Shown piece after piece: positions 17,900-26,641 of a stretch of DNA of 64,000 nucleotides (position 1 is its first letter; each line of letters starts with the position of its first letter). The position numbers and the translations under genes were made by a program. The notes beneath the pieces are model-generated. The model was not told the DNA's origin and searched no databases. It saw only the letters and a program-made list of their open reading frames with translations. This DNA is from Massilia sp. ZL223 (GTDB lineage: Bacteria; Pseudomonadota; Gammaproteobacteria; Burkholderiales; Burkholderiaceae_D): positions 1-64,000 of the forward strand of contig NZ_JAGPWD010000015.1 in assembly GCF_018119395.1 (NCBI RefSeq), written 5' to 3'.

Positions 17900-18597
17900 G
17901 GCTTCTTCCTCTTGCGCAGCCACAGCACGAGCAGCCACACGCCGCTGAGCGCCATCGCGAACGCGGCGGTGGCGCTGGTGCGCAGCAGTCCGTTGTTGAC
18001 GTCTTCGCGCTCCTCGTAGTCCATGATGTGCAGCATCCAGACGAAGTCGAACCAGCGCCACAGCGCATGGCGGCGCGTCACCAGTTCGCCGGTATAAGGC
18101 GAGTAGTACAGGGTCGTCGCCACCATGTCGTCGAAGTGCACGGCCCACAGCGGGGCCGGGCGGCCGCCGACTTCGCGCGGGGAGGTCGTGAGCCAGTCGA
18201 TGGCGCGCAGCTCGCCCTCGCCCAGGTAGGCGGCCCTGGCGAGCGCTTCGACCTGGGCGCGGCCGAGGGGCGCGAGCGCGGCGCCGCTGGCGGCATCGGC
18301 CAACAGCACCTGCTTGCCCTGCCGGACCTCGACCACTTCGCGCCCGCCCAGCTGCTTGAAGGCGAAACCGCTCATGCCGGGATAGCGCGCCGCCAGCGCG
18401 GCCGGATCGATGCGCGGCGCATCGGCAGCCAGGGCGGGACGCCCGCCGCGCGCCAGGTGGTCGCCATGCACGATCTCGATCGGCACCACTACCATGTACA
18501 GGCCGCCCAGCACCCAGAGCAGGGCCTGGATGCCGACGACCAGGGACAGCCATTTATGGGTGCGCCGCACCCACAGGGGCAGGCGGGACGCGGCCAT
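17896..18597 (-). CDS. PepSY-type membrane protein, first copy
   Basis: A 233-residue protein with the same architecture as the next gene: membrane segment HKWLSLVVGIQALLWVLGGLY, a periplasmic PepSY region with LYYSPYTGELVTRRH, WMLHIMDYEER and a final hydrophobic helix followed by a lysine/arginine tail. Its ATG shares one base with the stop of the glycosyltransferase gene (TGATG) and its stop overlaps the second PepSY gene. The three genes therefore form a tightly coupled unit. The function is not established. Confidence 0.8.
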   Translation of the reverse strand: MAASRLPLWVRRTHKWLSLVVGIQALLWVLGGLYMVVVPIEIVHGDHLARGGRPALAADAPRIDPAALAARYPGMSGFAFKQLGGREVVEVRQGKQVLLADAASGAALAPLGRAQVEALARAAYLGEGELRAIDWLTTSPREVGGRPAPLWAVHFDDMVATTLYYSPYTGELVTRRHALWRWFDFVWMLHIMDYEEREDVNNGLLRTSATAAFAMALSGVWLLVLWLRKRKKP

Positions 18598-19430
18598 CAG
18601 GCGGATTCGCCCTGGTGCTCGCGCAGGCCGCGCGTGGCCTGGATGGTCTTGTCGGCGGCGCGCTGCAGGACCACCTTGCGGTTGCTCGATTCCTCGTCGC
18701 GTTTGGCCTCGCGGTGCCACAGGTGCAGCACCTCGGTGGCGAGGGCGCCGTCCTTGCGCAGCACGCCGGCATGGAACAGGCGCACCACCAGGTCGGAGTC
18801 CTCGTGGCCCCAGCCGACGAAGCTCTCGTCGAAGCCGTTGACCTTCTCCAGGTCGGCGCGCCAGACGGCCAGGTTGCAGCTCTTGATGCGGCGCCAGCTG
18901 AATTTGCGGCGGATCCGGCCCAGGTCGGGCCAGCGCAGCATCAGCTGCAGCACCTTGTTCATGTCGCCGCGCAGGCGGTAGCGCAGCTTGTCGAACCAGC
19001 CGAGCCCCGGCACGTCGATGTGCTCGGCCAGCACCTGATCGGTGAAGCGCTGGCTGAGCAGGATGCGGCTGCCCGACACCAGGAAGCCTGGCTGCGCCAG
19101 TGCGCGGTGGCGCGCGATGAAGTCGCGCTGAGGAATGCAGTCGCCGTCGAGGAAAATGATATAGTCGCCGTTTGCCGCCAGCGTGCCGCGGTTGCGCGCC
19201 ATGGCGGCGCGGAAGCCTTCGTCGGGCTGCCAGACGTGCTTGAGCGGCACCGGAGCGCGCGCGCGCAGGGCGTCGATGCAGTCCCTCGTGTTGGCACCGG
19301 AGCCGTCATCGGCGATAATGATTTCAAAATTCTTGTCGTCCTGTAAAAAACAGGCTTCCACCACCGCCGTGAGGGCGTCCGGCCGGTTGTACGTCGTGAT
19401 CACGACAGAGATTGTCGGTGCTTGCTGCAT
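18597..19430 (-). CDS. Glycosyltransferase family 2
   Basis: A 277-residue GT-A glycosyltransferase. It starts ISVVITTYNRPDALTAVVEA, has the nucleotide-binding IIADDGSG, the metal-binding FLDGDCIP (DxD-type) and a C-terminal galactosyltransferase-like motif VGWGHEDSDLVVRLFHAG. It probably adds a sugar to lipopolysaccharide core or another surface glycan, given the divergent O-antigen-ligase-like and msbA genes. The ATG at 19428-19430 is preceded by AGGAAG. It is the first gene of the GT2-PepSY-PepSY unit. Acceptor and donor are unknown. Confidence 0.88.
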   Translation of the reverse strand: MQQAPTISVVITTYNRPDALTAVVEACFLQDDKNFEIIIADDGSGANTRDCIDALRARAPVPLKHVWQPDEGFRAAMARNRGTLAANGDYIIFLDGDCIPQRDFIARHRALAQPGFLVSGSRILLSQRFTDQVLAEHIDVPGLGWFDKLRYRLRGDMNKVLQLMLRWPDLGRIRRKFSWRRIKSCNLAVWRADLEKVNGFDESFVGWGHEDSDLVVRLFHAGVLRKDGALATEVLHLWHREAKRDEESSNRKVVLQRAADKTIQATRGLREHQGESA

Positions 19431-19482
19431 GGCTTCCTGAATGAATCGCTCAAGGTGGCAAGAATATCCCACATGAACCTGA

Positions 19483-20733
19483 ATGAACAATAAGCCGATG
19501 CAAGCTTGGGCGCCGATGCAGCTGTGGATCGGCTTCCAGGTGTTTCTATTTCCTTTCCTTAGCCTCATCACTCCCTCGGGTATCGGATTTTCCAGCGTCC
19601 TGTTCGTGATCACGCTGCTGTTCGTGCCGCGCAGGGCGTGGGCGGCGCTGGCGCCGCACTGGAAGGACGTGCGCTGGGTGGTCGGCGCCTTCTCCTTCCA
19701 GCTGGCCCTGGCCACGGTCTTCCTGCTGCGGCCCGAGGCCGACCTGTCCAGCCTCGACAATCCTTCGCGCATGCTGCTGGCCCTGAGCGCGGCCATGCTG
19801 GTGCTGCTGGCGCGTCCGCCGCGCGCGGTCCTGTGGTGGGGCGTGATCGGCGGCGCCGTGGCCGCGCTGCCTTTCGTTCTATGGCAGCGCGTCGTCCTGA
19901 ACATGGACCGGCCAGGCGGGTGGCTGAACCCGATCACCTTCGGCGACCTGGCCATGTGCCTGGCCCTGTTGGCGCTGGCGGCGGCGGTCGATTACCGCCA
20001 CAGCACCCGCAAGGCCTTGCCGGCCGCCCTGGGCGCGGCGGCCGGACTGGCGGCTTCGATCGCCACCGGCTCGCGCGGCGGCCTGGTCGTACTGCCGCTG
20101 GCTGGCCTGCTGTTCCTCAGCTACGCCCAGCTGCTGCACAGCAAGCGCGTGCGTCTGCTGCTGGTGGGCGGCTTCGCCCTGGTCGGCGCGGCCTTCTTCG
20201 TTCCGGCCACCGGCATGCAGGATCGCGCCGAGCTGGGCGTCACCGAAGTGCGCACCTGGATGGACGGCGGCAGCGCCTTCAGCAGCCTCGGCATCCGCCT
20301 CGAGCTGTGGAAGGGCGCCACCATGCTGATCGCCGAACGCCCGCTCACGGGCCTGGACCCCGTGGCGATGCGCATGGAATTGCGCCGCCATGTGGAGGAG
20401 GGCGATCTCGATCCGGCGATCCTGCTGGTGGAACACCTGCATAATGACGCCTTTCAGGCCTTCGCCTCGGGCGGAATATGGGGCTTGCTGGCCTGGGCTG
20501 GTATCCTGCTGGCGCCCTTCATGTTCTTTGCGCGCGAGCTGGGACGCGGCATCCGGAAGGGCATGCCGCAGTTCGCGCCGGCGCTGGCCGGCATGCTGGT
20601 CGTGCTCTCCTATTTCAGTTTCGGCCTGACGGAAGTGATCTTCTGGTCGCTCAAGGGCTGCACCTTCTACGCGCTGATGATCTTCCTGCTGATGGGCTTC
20701 TGCCTGATTGCGAAAGAAAAACGTGAAAACTAG
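19483..20733 (+). CDS. waaL: O-antigen ligase-like membrane protein
   Basis: A 416-residue multi-pass membrane protein of the O-antigen ligase/Wzy_C type. It has about ten hydrophobic segments and a loop with SRGGLVVLPLAGLLF and a later H (VEHLHNDAFQAFASGGIWG), matching the conserved Wzy_C region with its catalytic-loop histidine. It joins O-polysaccharide to lipid A-core at the periplasmic face, or polymerises a glycan; the two activities cannot be separated by eye. It overlaps the msbA-like gene by about ten bases. ATG 19483 and ATG 19498 are both possible starts. Confidence 0.8.
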   Translation: MNNKPMQAWAPMQLWIGFQVFLFPFLSLITPSGIGFSSVLFVITLLFVPRRAWAALAPHWKDVRWVVGAFSFQLALATVFLLRPEADLSSLDNPSRMLLALSAAMLVLLARPPRAVLWWGVIGGAVAALPFVLWQRVVLNMDRPGGWLNPITFGDLAMCLALLALAAAVDYRHSTRKALPAALGAAAGLAASIATGSRGGLVVLPLAGLLFLSYAQLLHSKRVRLLLVGGFALVGAAFFVPATGMQDRAELGVTEVRTWMDGGSAFSSLGIRLELWKGATMLIAERPLTGLDPVAMRMELRRHVEEGDLDPAILLVEHLHNDAFQAFASGGIWGLLAWAGILLAPFMFFARELGRGIRKGMPQFAPALAGMLVVLSYFSFGLTEVIFWSLKGCTFYALMIFLLMGFCLIAKEKREN

Positions 20734-22450
20734 CCTTATCGTGAAACGCCTGCTGGCGGTCCTCAAGCCCTATCAATCGCGCGCCTGGATGTCGCTCCTG
20801 GCGATGGCGCTCACCGCCGCCACCCAGCCGCTGCTGGGCAAGGCGCTGGAACTGCTGCTCGACCTGGGCTTCAAGGAAAAGCTCGCATTCAGCCTGTGGT
20901 GGATCCCCGGCGTGCTGGTCTCGATCTTCATCCTGCGCGGGATCGGCACCTTCTCGACCGCCTACCTGAACAACTGGGTGCTGTCGCGCGTGCTGAACGA
21001 CCTGCGCGCCATGGCTTTCGAGCGCGTGCTGCGCCTGCCGGTGGCGCGCTTCCAGGAAGAGACCACGGGCCGCATCATCAACACCGTGGTGAACGACGTG
21101 CGCCAGGTGGTGGACATGATCCAGTCGGTGTTCGTGGCCTGCGTGCGCGACGTGCTGGTGGTGATCGGCCTGCTGGGCGCGCTGCTCTACCTGAACTGGA
21201 AGCTGACCCTGGTGGCGATCGTGGTGGTGCCGCTGACCGCCGTGATCGTGCGCACCACCACCGGCCGCCTGCGCCGCCTGAACCGCGAAAGCCAGCGCGT
21301 CACCGCCGAGATGACCGGCGTGGTGGAAGAGGCCGCGCGCGGCCACCAGGTGATCCGCGTGTTCTCGGGCGAGCGCTATGAGCGCGCCCGCTTCCACGCC
21401 CGCAGCGAGGCCCTGCGCGGCTTCGCCCAGCGCATGACGGTGGCCTTCGCGGCCACCACGCCGGTGACCCAGATCGCCACCGCGATGGCGCTGTCGCTGG
21501 TGATCGTGCTGGCGATCCGCGCCCAGATGACGGTGGGCGAGTTCACCAACTTCGTGACCATGATGCTGATGCTGCTGACTCCCCTGAAGTCGCTGGCCGA
21601 GGTCAACGGCCCGATGCAGCGCGGGATCGCGGCCGCCGAGACGGTGTTCCAGATCATCGATTCGCCGACCGAGCTCGATACCGGCAGCCAGGAACTGGGC
21701 CGCGCCAGGGGCCACCTGGTGTTCGAGCGCGTGGCCTTCCGCTATCCCGGCGCGCCCGGCCTGGCGCTCGACGAGGTCTCGCTCGATATCCAGCCCGGCC
21801 AGACGGTGGCCCTGGTGGGCATGTCGGGCGGCGGCAAGTCGACCTTCGTCAACCTGGTGACGCGCTTCTACGATCCGGAAGGCGGCCGCCTGCTGCTGGA
21901 CGGCCTGCCCTACCAGGACATCCGCCTGGCCAGCCTGCGCGCCCAGCTGGCGATGGTGAGCCAGAACGTGGTCCTGTTCGACGACACGCTGGCGGCCAAC
22001 ATCGCCTACGGCGCCGAACAGATCGACGACGAGCGCCTGGCGGCCGCGGTCAAGGCCGCGCACCTGACGGACGTGGTGGCCAAGCTGCCGGAAGGCGTGG
22101 AGACGCGCATCGGCGAAAACGGCTCGCGCCTGTCGGGCGGCCAGCGCCAGCGCGTGGCGATCGCACGCGCGATCTACAAGGACGCGCCGATCCTGATCCT
22201 GGACGAGGCCACCTCGGCGCTGGACAACGAGTCCGAGCGCGCGGTGCAGGCGGCGCTCGATACCCTGATGGCCGGGCGCACCACGATCGTGATCGCGCAC
22301 CGCTTGTCGACCATCGAGCGGGCCGACCGCATTGTGGTGATGGAGCATGGGCGGATCGTGGAGCAGGGGACGCACGAGGAGCTGCTGGCGGCCAACGGCA
22401 TGTATGCGAACCTGTATCGGCTGCAGTTTGCGGCGGTGGAAGAGTCGTGA
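20723..22450 (+). CDS. msbA: Lipid A/lipid exporter MsbA-type ABC transporter
   Basis: About 575 residues. The N-terminal six-helix exporter domain contains VSRVLNDLRAMAFERVLRLP-like coupling helices. The ATPase carries Walker A GMSGGGKST, the signature LSGGQRQRVAIARA and Walker B ILILDEATSALD. It flips lipid A-core across the inner membrane. A GTG at 20723 after AAAGAAAAAC overlaps the ligase stop by 11 bases; a TTG at 20708 is the alternative start. Co-transcription with the ligase-like gene fits a lipopolysaccharide role. Confidence 0.88.
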   Translation: MKTSLIVKRLLAVLKPYQSRAWMSLLAMALTAATQPLLGKALELLLDLGFKEKLAFSLWWIPGVLVSIFILRGIGTFSTAYLNNWVLSRVLNDLRAMAFERVLRLPVARFQEETTGRIINTVVNDVRQVVDMIQSVFVACVRDVLVVIGLLGALLYLNWKLTLVAIVVVPLTAVIVRTTTGRLRRLNRESQRVTAEMTGVVEEAARGHQVIRVFSGERYERARFHARSEALRGFAQRMTVAFAATTPVTQIATAMALSLVIVLAIRAQMTVGEFTNFVTMMLMLLTPLKSLAEVNGPMQRGIAAAETVFQIIDSPTELDTGSQELGRARGHLVFERVAFRYPGAPGLALDEVSLDIQPGQTVALVGMSGGGKSTFVNLVTRFYDPEGGRLLLDGLPYQDIRLASLRAQLAMVSQNVVLFDDTLAANIAYGAEQIDDERLAAAVKAAHLTDVVAKLPEGVETRIGENGSRLSGGQRQRVAIARAIYKDAPILILDEATSALDNESERAVQAALDTLMAGRTTIVIAHRLSTIERADRIVVMEHGRIVEQGTHEELLAANGMYANLYRLQFAAVEES

Positions 22451-22466
22451 AACTTGGGTCCCCGCC
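22450..22466 (+). repeat. REP-like half element
   Basis: AAACTTGGGTCCCCGCC matches the first half of the dispersed palindromic repeat and begins in the msbA stop codon; the inverted partner is absent. Confidence 0.55.
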
Positions 22467-22473
22467 AGCGCAC

Positions 22474-22507
22474 AAAAAAACCGCGCCTCCCCGAAGGAAG
22501 AGCGCGG
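22474..22507 (-). terminator. Intrinsic terminator of the GH1-RmlD gene
   Basis: Read on the minus strand, CCGCGC pairs with GCGCGG across an inner partly paired stem capped by TTCG, and a run of seven T follows. It lies 25 bases after the stop of the fusion gene and just after msbA on the opposite strand. Confidence 0.8.
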
Positions 22508-22531
22508 CAACTTGGCAGAAAGCGATCGTTA

Positions 22532-24796
22532 TCAGCTGGCGTAGTGCGCCGCCTCTCCCGGACGTTCGGCCTCGACTCCGTTTGCCCGCTGTTCCACCGC
22601 CTCCATATAGCGCCTGAGCGCATCGTCCAGCGAAGGCAGCAGCAGTCCGCGTTCGCTGCTCAGCGCACTGAACTCCGGGCGCCGTGCGGCATAGCCGCAG
22701 GACTCCATCGACACTTCCTCCAGCCGTCCCGCATCGACCCCGGCCGCCGCGCAGGCGCGCCTGGCCAGCTCGGCCCAGCTCAGCGCCTCGGCATTGGTCA
22801 GGTGCCAGACGCCGCGTTCGCGGTCGATCAGCAGGTCGAGCGACACGTTCACCAGGTCCGGCACATAGGTCGGCGCCACCACCATGTCGCGCGCCGCCTG
22901 GAAGGGCAGGCCGTTGTCGAGCGCGTTCAGCGCCTGGGTGACGAAGTTGTGCTGGTCCCAGGGGCCGAAGAAGGCGCTGGTGCGGATCACCAGGGCCTGC
23001 GGATCGGCGTCCAGCACGCGCTGCTCGGCCTCGGCCTTGCTGCGGCCGTAGACGCCCAGCGGGTTGACGGCGTCCGATTCCACATAGGGCTGGCCCTTGG
23101 TGCCGTCGAACACCAGGTCGGTCGAGAAGGTCATGAAGCGCAAGCCATGGCGGATGCAGGCCAGCGACAGGATGGTCGGCCCCAGGGTGTTCTCGCGCAT
23201 GCAGCGCTCGGCATCCTGCTCGGCATCGTCGACGCGCACGTAGCCGCCCGCGTTGATGATGGCCCAGGGCTTGAAGCGCTGGATCGCGCTTTCCACCGAG
23301 GCCGGGTCGGTGATGTCCATCTCCTGGCGCGTCAGCACGTGGTAGGCCAGGTTGCGCTTCTCGCAGATGCGCGCGAAGGCCGAGCCCAGGGTGCCGGTGG
23401 CGCCCGTGATCAGGATCGGCTGCACGTGGGCCGACTTGAACTGGCTGCGCACGGCCAGGTCGGCCACCGCGGTGCTGGTCGCCACCGGCTTGCACAGGAA
23501 GCGTCCCGGACGGCGCCACCAGCCTTCGCCCTGCAGCACCGGATTGCTCAGCGGACGGCCGCTGGACAGTTCGCGCATCAGGGTCGCGACGGCGGTGGCG
23601 CGCGGCGTGCCGCCGCGTACGTCGAAGGGGCCAGGTTCGTAATAGCCGCGGCATTCGGTCACCAGGCAGTTCCAGTCGAAGGAGCCGAGCAGGGCCCAGA
23701 CGGTGACGGCGCGCACGTCGGCGCCCTGGTTGCGCGCCTTGCGGGCCGAGTTCCAGATTTCGACCAGCCAGCGCAGCTGGTCTTCGCGGTTGGCGTCGAT
23801 GTGGGCCTCGGTGATGGCGATCGGCAGGCCGTAGCGCTCCCAGGTTTCCATCAGCAGCGGCGCGATGCCCGGCGTCGGCGTGGCCAGCGCGCGCGGCGCC
23901 TCGATGTCCGCGTGCGGAACGCCCTTGTACACGTGGCGGTGCGTTTCCGGATAGCGCTCCGGGCGGTGGTCGAGCCAGCGTTCGCTGGTGATGTAGTAGT
24001 TCACGCCGATGATGTCCGGCGGGCAGGGATTGTCGCGGAACCAGAGCAGTTCTTCCTCGGTCGCGTTCGCTTCCAGCAGGTAGTTCCACAGCTTGTGGTG
24101 CTGGTCGACCTTCCCGCACAGCAGGTCCCAGCCCAGCCAGCGGCGTTCGTTGAAGAAGCTGGTGATCTCTTCCATCTCCGGCGTGCCATAGGTCTTGGAC
24201 AGGTCGTCGGTCTGGACCAGCTTGGCGTCCGGGTTGACGGCGCGGATGGCGCGCATCGACAGCACCGTGGCGCGGGTCTGGTTGAGCAGGGCGCGCACGA
24301 AGGTCGCCTCGTCGCTGCCGTGCGGGTACCATACGCCCGCCAGGCCCGAGAAGCGCGCCGTGGTGCACGGCTCGTTGACCGGGGTGTAGTACTCGACCCA
24401 GGGGTAGCGCCGGGCGACCGCGCCGGCGTACTCGGCGAGCTCGTCGGCGAAAGTCGGATCGACCAGGCTGGTATGGCGCGGTCCGCTGCCGTGGTGGATC
24501 AGGCCGACGATGGGCGTGACGCCCAGCTGCTGCAGGGCAGGCAGTCGCTCGTCGGGCCACGACCAGTCGGCCGACTCGATGCCGTCAGGCGCAGTACGCT
24601 CCCACAGCACCGGATAGCGGATCGCCTTGATGCCGAGGGAGGCGAAACGTTCGATGTCCTGCAGGCGCTCCGCGTGCCCGTTGCGGTCCATCTGGCTGAA
24701 GTAGTTGTCGCGTACACGGTTGACCGTGCATTCAAGTCCGCCCCAGAGCTCCAGCTCGGGGGCTTGGTCCGGCTGTGAAACAATATGTGGATTCAT
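22532..24796 (-). CDS. Fusion: GH1-like glycosidase + RmlD-like NAD-dependent reductase
   Basis: A 754-residue two-domain protein. Residues ~15-430 resemble family 1 glycosidases: TPVNEP gives the acid/base E142, and AITEAH places a nucleophile-equivalent E330 although the usual ITENG is altered. Residues ~458-740 are a short-chain sugar-nucleotide reductase of the RmlD type with ITGATGTLGSA (463-473), FSTDLVFDG and YGRSK (Y583, K587). It may reduce a 4-keto sugar nucleotide and process a related glycan, but no substrate can be assigned. No signal peptide is seen, so it is probably cytoplasmic. An upstream in-frame ATG (24871) is possible but gives an unlikely N-terminus. Confidence 0.85.
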   Translation of the reverse strand: MNPHIVSQPDQAPELELWGGLECTVNRVRDNYFSQMDRNGHAERLQDIERFASLGIKAIRYPVLWERTAPDGIESADWSWPDERLPALQQLGVTPIVGLIHHGSGPRHTSLVDPTFADELAEYAGAVARRYPWVEYYTPVNEPCTTARFSGLAGVWYPHGSDEATFVRALLNQTRATVLSMRAIRAVNPDAKLVQTDDLSKTYGTPEMEEITSFFNERRWLGWDLLCGKVDQHHKLWNYLLEANATEEELLWFRDNPCPPDIIGVNYYITSERWLDHRPERYPETHRHVYKGVPHADIEAPRALATPTPGIAPLLMETWERYGLPIAITEAHIDANREDQLRWLVEIWNSARKARNQGADVRAVTVWALLGSFDWNCLVTECRGYYEPGPFDVRGGTPRATAVATLMRELSSGRPLSNPVLQGEGWWRRPGRFLCKPVATSTAVADLAVRSQFKSAHVQPILITGATGTLGSAFARICEKRNLAYHVLTRQEMDITDPASVESAIQRFKPWAIINAGGYVRVDDAEQDAERCMRENTLGPTILSLACIRHGLRFMTFSTDLVFDGTKGQPYVESDAVNPLGVYGRSKAEAEQRVLDADPQALVIRTSAFFGPWDQHNFVTQALNALDNGLPFQAARDMVVAPTYVPDLVNVSLDLLIDRERGVWHLTNAEALSWAELARRACAAAGVDAGRLEEVSMESCGYAARRPEFSALSSERGLLLPSLDDALRRYMEAVEQRANGVEAERPGEAAHYAS

Positions 24797-24851
24797 GAGG
24801 ATCGTCTGCTTTGTGAAAACAGCCTCAAGCCTACTGTCCTGGTTTTGACCC

Positions 24852-24873
24852 TTATGTGAAATGGCGCACATAA
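24852..24873. promoter_or_regulatory. CRP-like palindrome in divergent intergenic region
   Basis: TTATGTG and CACATAA face each other across eight bases, and the core TGTGA-N6-GCACA is one base from the CRP consensus. It lies 56 bases upstream of the fusion gene and 157 bases upstream of the small plus-strand gene. Confidence 0.5.
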
Positions 24874-25029
24874 AACCCCCTTTTCGGACAAGTCCTACGT
24901 TTTTCGCCCATATCTTGCATTACTGGGCCTAATTTCGGTTAAAACGCATGAGTAGCCTCCAGGCGAACGCGTGCGCCGTCCCGGCGCCGATCGCGCCACA
25001 ATATCCACAGCCGACAGCGGGAGAATACG

Positions 25030-25266
25030 ATGTACATGGTGTACTGGACCATCGTCGAGGAAGACGGCGGCGAACCTCAGTGCCAGCCTTTCGACACGAC
25101 CGAGATGGTGGCGGCGATGCAGTTCATGGAAGAGCTGCGCAAGCGCCAGCGCGCGGGGGAGGGGGTGCGCTTCATTACCATGTGTTCGGAGCATCCGGAT
25201 GTGGTGGGGCATCCAGGCGTGGATGTGACGGGGCCTGACTACAACTGGAAGAAGCGGCGGCGCTAG
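25030..25266 (+). CDS. Conserved small hypothetical protein
   Basis: A 78-residue soluble protein (MYMVYWTIVEEDGGEPQCQP...) with GGGAGAATACG before its ATG. It has no membrane segment or signal peptide and a basic C-terminus (WKKRRR). Codon use is like the neighbouring genes and the reading frame is clean, so it is probably real. I do not recognise a function. Confidence 0.7.
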   Translation: MYMVYWTIVEEDGGEPQCQPFDTTEMVAAMQFMEELRKRQRAGEGVRFITMCSEHPDVVGHPGVDVTGPDYNWKKRRR

Positions 25267-25302
25267 AACGCTGTTTGCGTGTCCTTCACCGCTAGCCCCA
25301 AG

Positions 25303-25393
25303 ACCGTCGTCCCGGCGAAGGCCGGGACCCAAGTTTTGCATGCGTTACGGCTGCTCTACGAACTTGGGTTCCGGCCTTCGCCGGAAGTCGTGG
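25303..25393. repeat. REP-like inverted pair 2
   Basis: Two ~34-base copies face each other (25303-25336 and 25360-25393), separated by 23 bases. The left one reads outward as AAACTTGGGTCCCGGCCTTC and the right as GAACTTGGGTTCCGGCCTTC. The pair sits between convergent gene ends. Confidence 0.85.
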
Positions 25394-25442
25394 CCGCCAG
25401 TGGCGGGCACGACGGTTTTTAGGGTAGCTGAACTAATATCGT

Positions 25443-26519
25443 TCAGGGCTGTTCGAACGCATCGGTGATCGAGATTACTTCGCCCGTCCCTGTGGCCTCG
25501 TAACCAGGCAGCGCCGCCACCAAGCGGTGATACTCCGGCGTCCGCATCAGCTCCAGCAACTGGCGCATGGCCGCTTCCTCCAGCGCATCGCTGCGCAGCG
25601 CAAAATAATAGACCTCGCTTACCAATGGAATGAACTCCAGCTTGAACTGGGCCGCCGCTGCGCGCATGCCGAACCCGGCGTCGGCCATGCCGCTGGCGAT
25701 ATAGGCCGCCACCGCCGAGTGGGTGAACTCGGCGCTGTGGAAACCCTGGATCGCGTCGAAGGGCGGGCCGTCCGCCTCCAGCATCATCTCGAGCAGCATG
25801 CGGGTGCCGGAGCCGGCCTGGCGGTTGACGAAGCGCACGCCCGGCCGGGCCAGGTCGGCCAGGCCGCGCAGGCCGAGCGGATTGCCGCGCGCCGTGATCA
25901 GGCCCTGTTCGCGCCCCGCCACCCGCACCAGGCAATGCTGCTCCGGATCGAGCCAGCGCAGGTACCAGGCCGCGGTCTGGGCCTGGAAGCGTCCCTGTGG
26001 AATATGGAAGCCGGCCAGGTCGCACTCGCGCCGCGCCAGCGCCACCACCGCATCGGTGCTGGTGCGGTAGCGCGAATCGATGGGCAGGGCGTCGCGGTCG
26101 ACGCAGCCCATCAGCGCCGCCACCGCGAAGCCGTGGCTGGCGTCCAGGCGCAGCGGGCGCGCCTTGTCGGCCGTGACGATGCGCGCCAGCTCGACTTCCA
26201 GTTCCGAGGCCAGGCTCTGCAGGGTAGGCGAGAGGCGCGCGGCGATGCGGCGGTCGGCCCACACCAGCTTTTGCGCCAGCGGCGTGAGCTGAGTGCCGCG
26301 TCCGCGCCCGGTCTGCAGCAGCTGCTGGCCGAACAAGGACTCGGCCGTGCGCAGCAATCCCCACGCATAGCGATAGGACAGCTTCACCGATTTGGCCGCC
26401 TGGGCGATCGAGCCGGTGTCCTGGATGGACAGCAGCAAACCGAGCAGGTCGGCGGTGTCCAGCGGCGCCTCTCCCTTCAGGGAGATCTCCCAATGCGGGC
26501 GTATATGAACCTTGAGCAT
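25443..26519 (-). CDS. ModE-like HTH regulator with PBP-like ligand domain
   Basis: A 358-residue transcription regulator. The N-terminal ~110 residues form a LysR/ModE-type winged helix (LLSIQDTGSIAQAAKSVKLS, RYAWGLLRTAE). Residues ~115-340 are a periplasmic-binding-protein-like domain of the type found in molybdate-related regulators (GFAVAALMGC, QAGSGTRMLLEMML). It is transcribed away from the formate/oxalate carrier and dehydrogenase operon, which it probably controls. The likely effector is molybdate, tungstate or formate, but this is inference. Its ATG lies within the palindrome AGCATATGCT. Confidence 0.85.
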   Translation of the reverse strand: MLKVHIRPHWEISLKGEAPLDTADLLGLLLSIQDTGSIAQAAKSVKLSYRYAWGLLRTAESLFGQQLLQTGRGRGTQLTPLAQKLVWADRRIAARLSPTLQSLASELEVELARIVTADKARPLRLDASHGFAVAALMGCVDRDALPIDSRYRTSTDAVVALARRECDLAGFHIPQGRFQAQTAAWYLRWLDPEQHCLVRVAGREQGLITARGNPLGLRGLADLARPGVRFVNRQAGSGTRMLLEMMLEADGPPFDAIQGFHSAEFTHSAVAAYIASGMADAGFGMRAAAAQFKLEFIPLVSEVYYFALRSDALEEAAMRQLLELMRTPEYHRLVAALPGYEATGTGEVISITDAFEQP

Positions 26520-26592
26520 ATGCTGAAAATAGCCTATTTCTATGCAGAAAACATCATGGTACGCTCCGCAAAATAATAAAAATAGACGAAAT

Positions 26593-26614
26593 AATATGCT
26601 TTTTAAAGCATATT
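26593..26614. promoter_or_regulatory. Palindromic operator candidate for the formate operon
   Basis: AATATGCTTT and AAAGCATATT are perfect 10-base arms around TT, 28 bases before the carrier gene start. The half-site AGCATAT also appears at the regulator start (AGCATATGCT, 26515-26524), and AAATAG-C-CTATTT lies at 26527-26539. This arrangement in a 122-base divergent gap is what an autoregulating activator or repressor would use. Confidence 0.55.
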
Positions 26615-26641
26615 CCGATACTTATAAAAACTGGAGACAAC

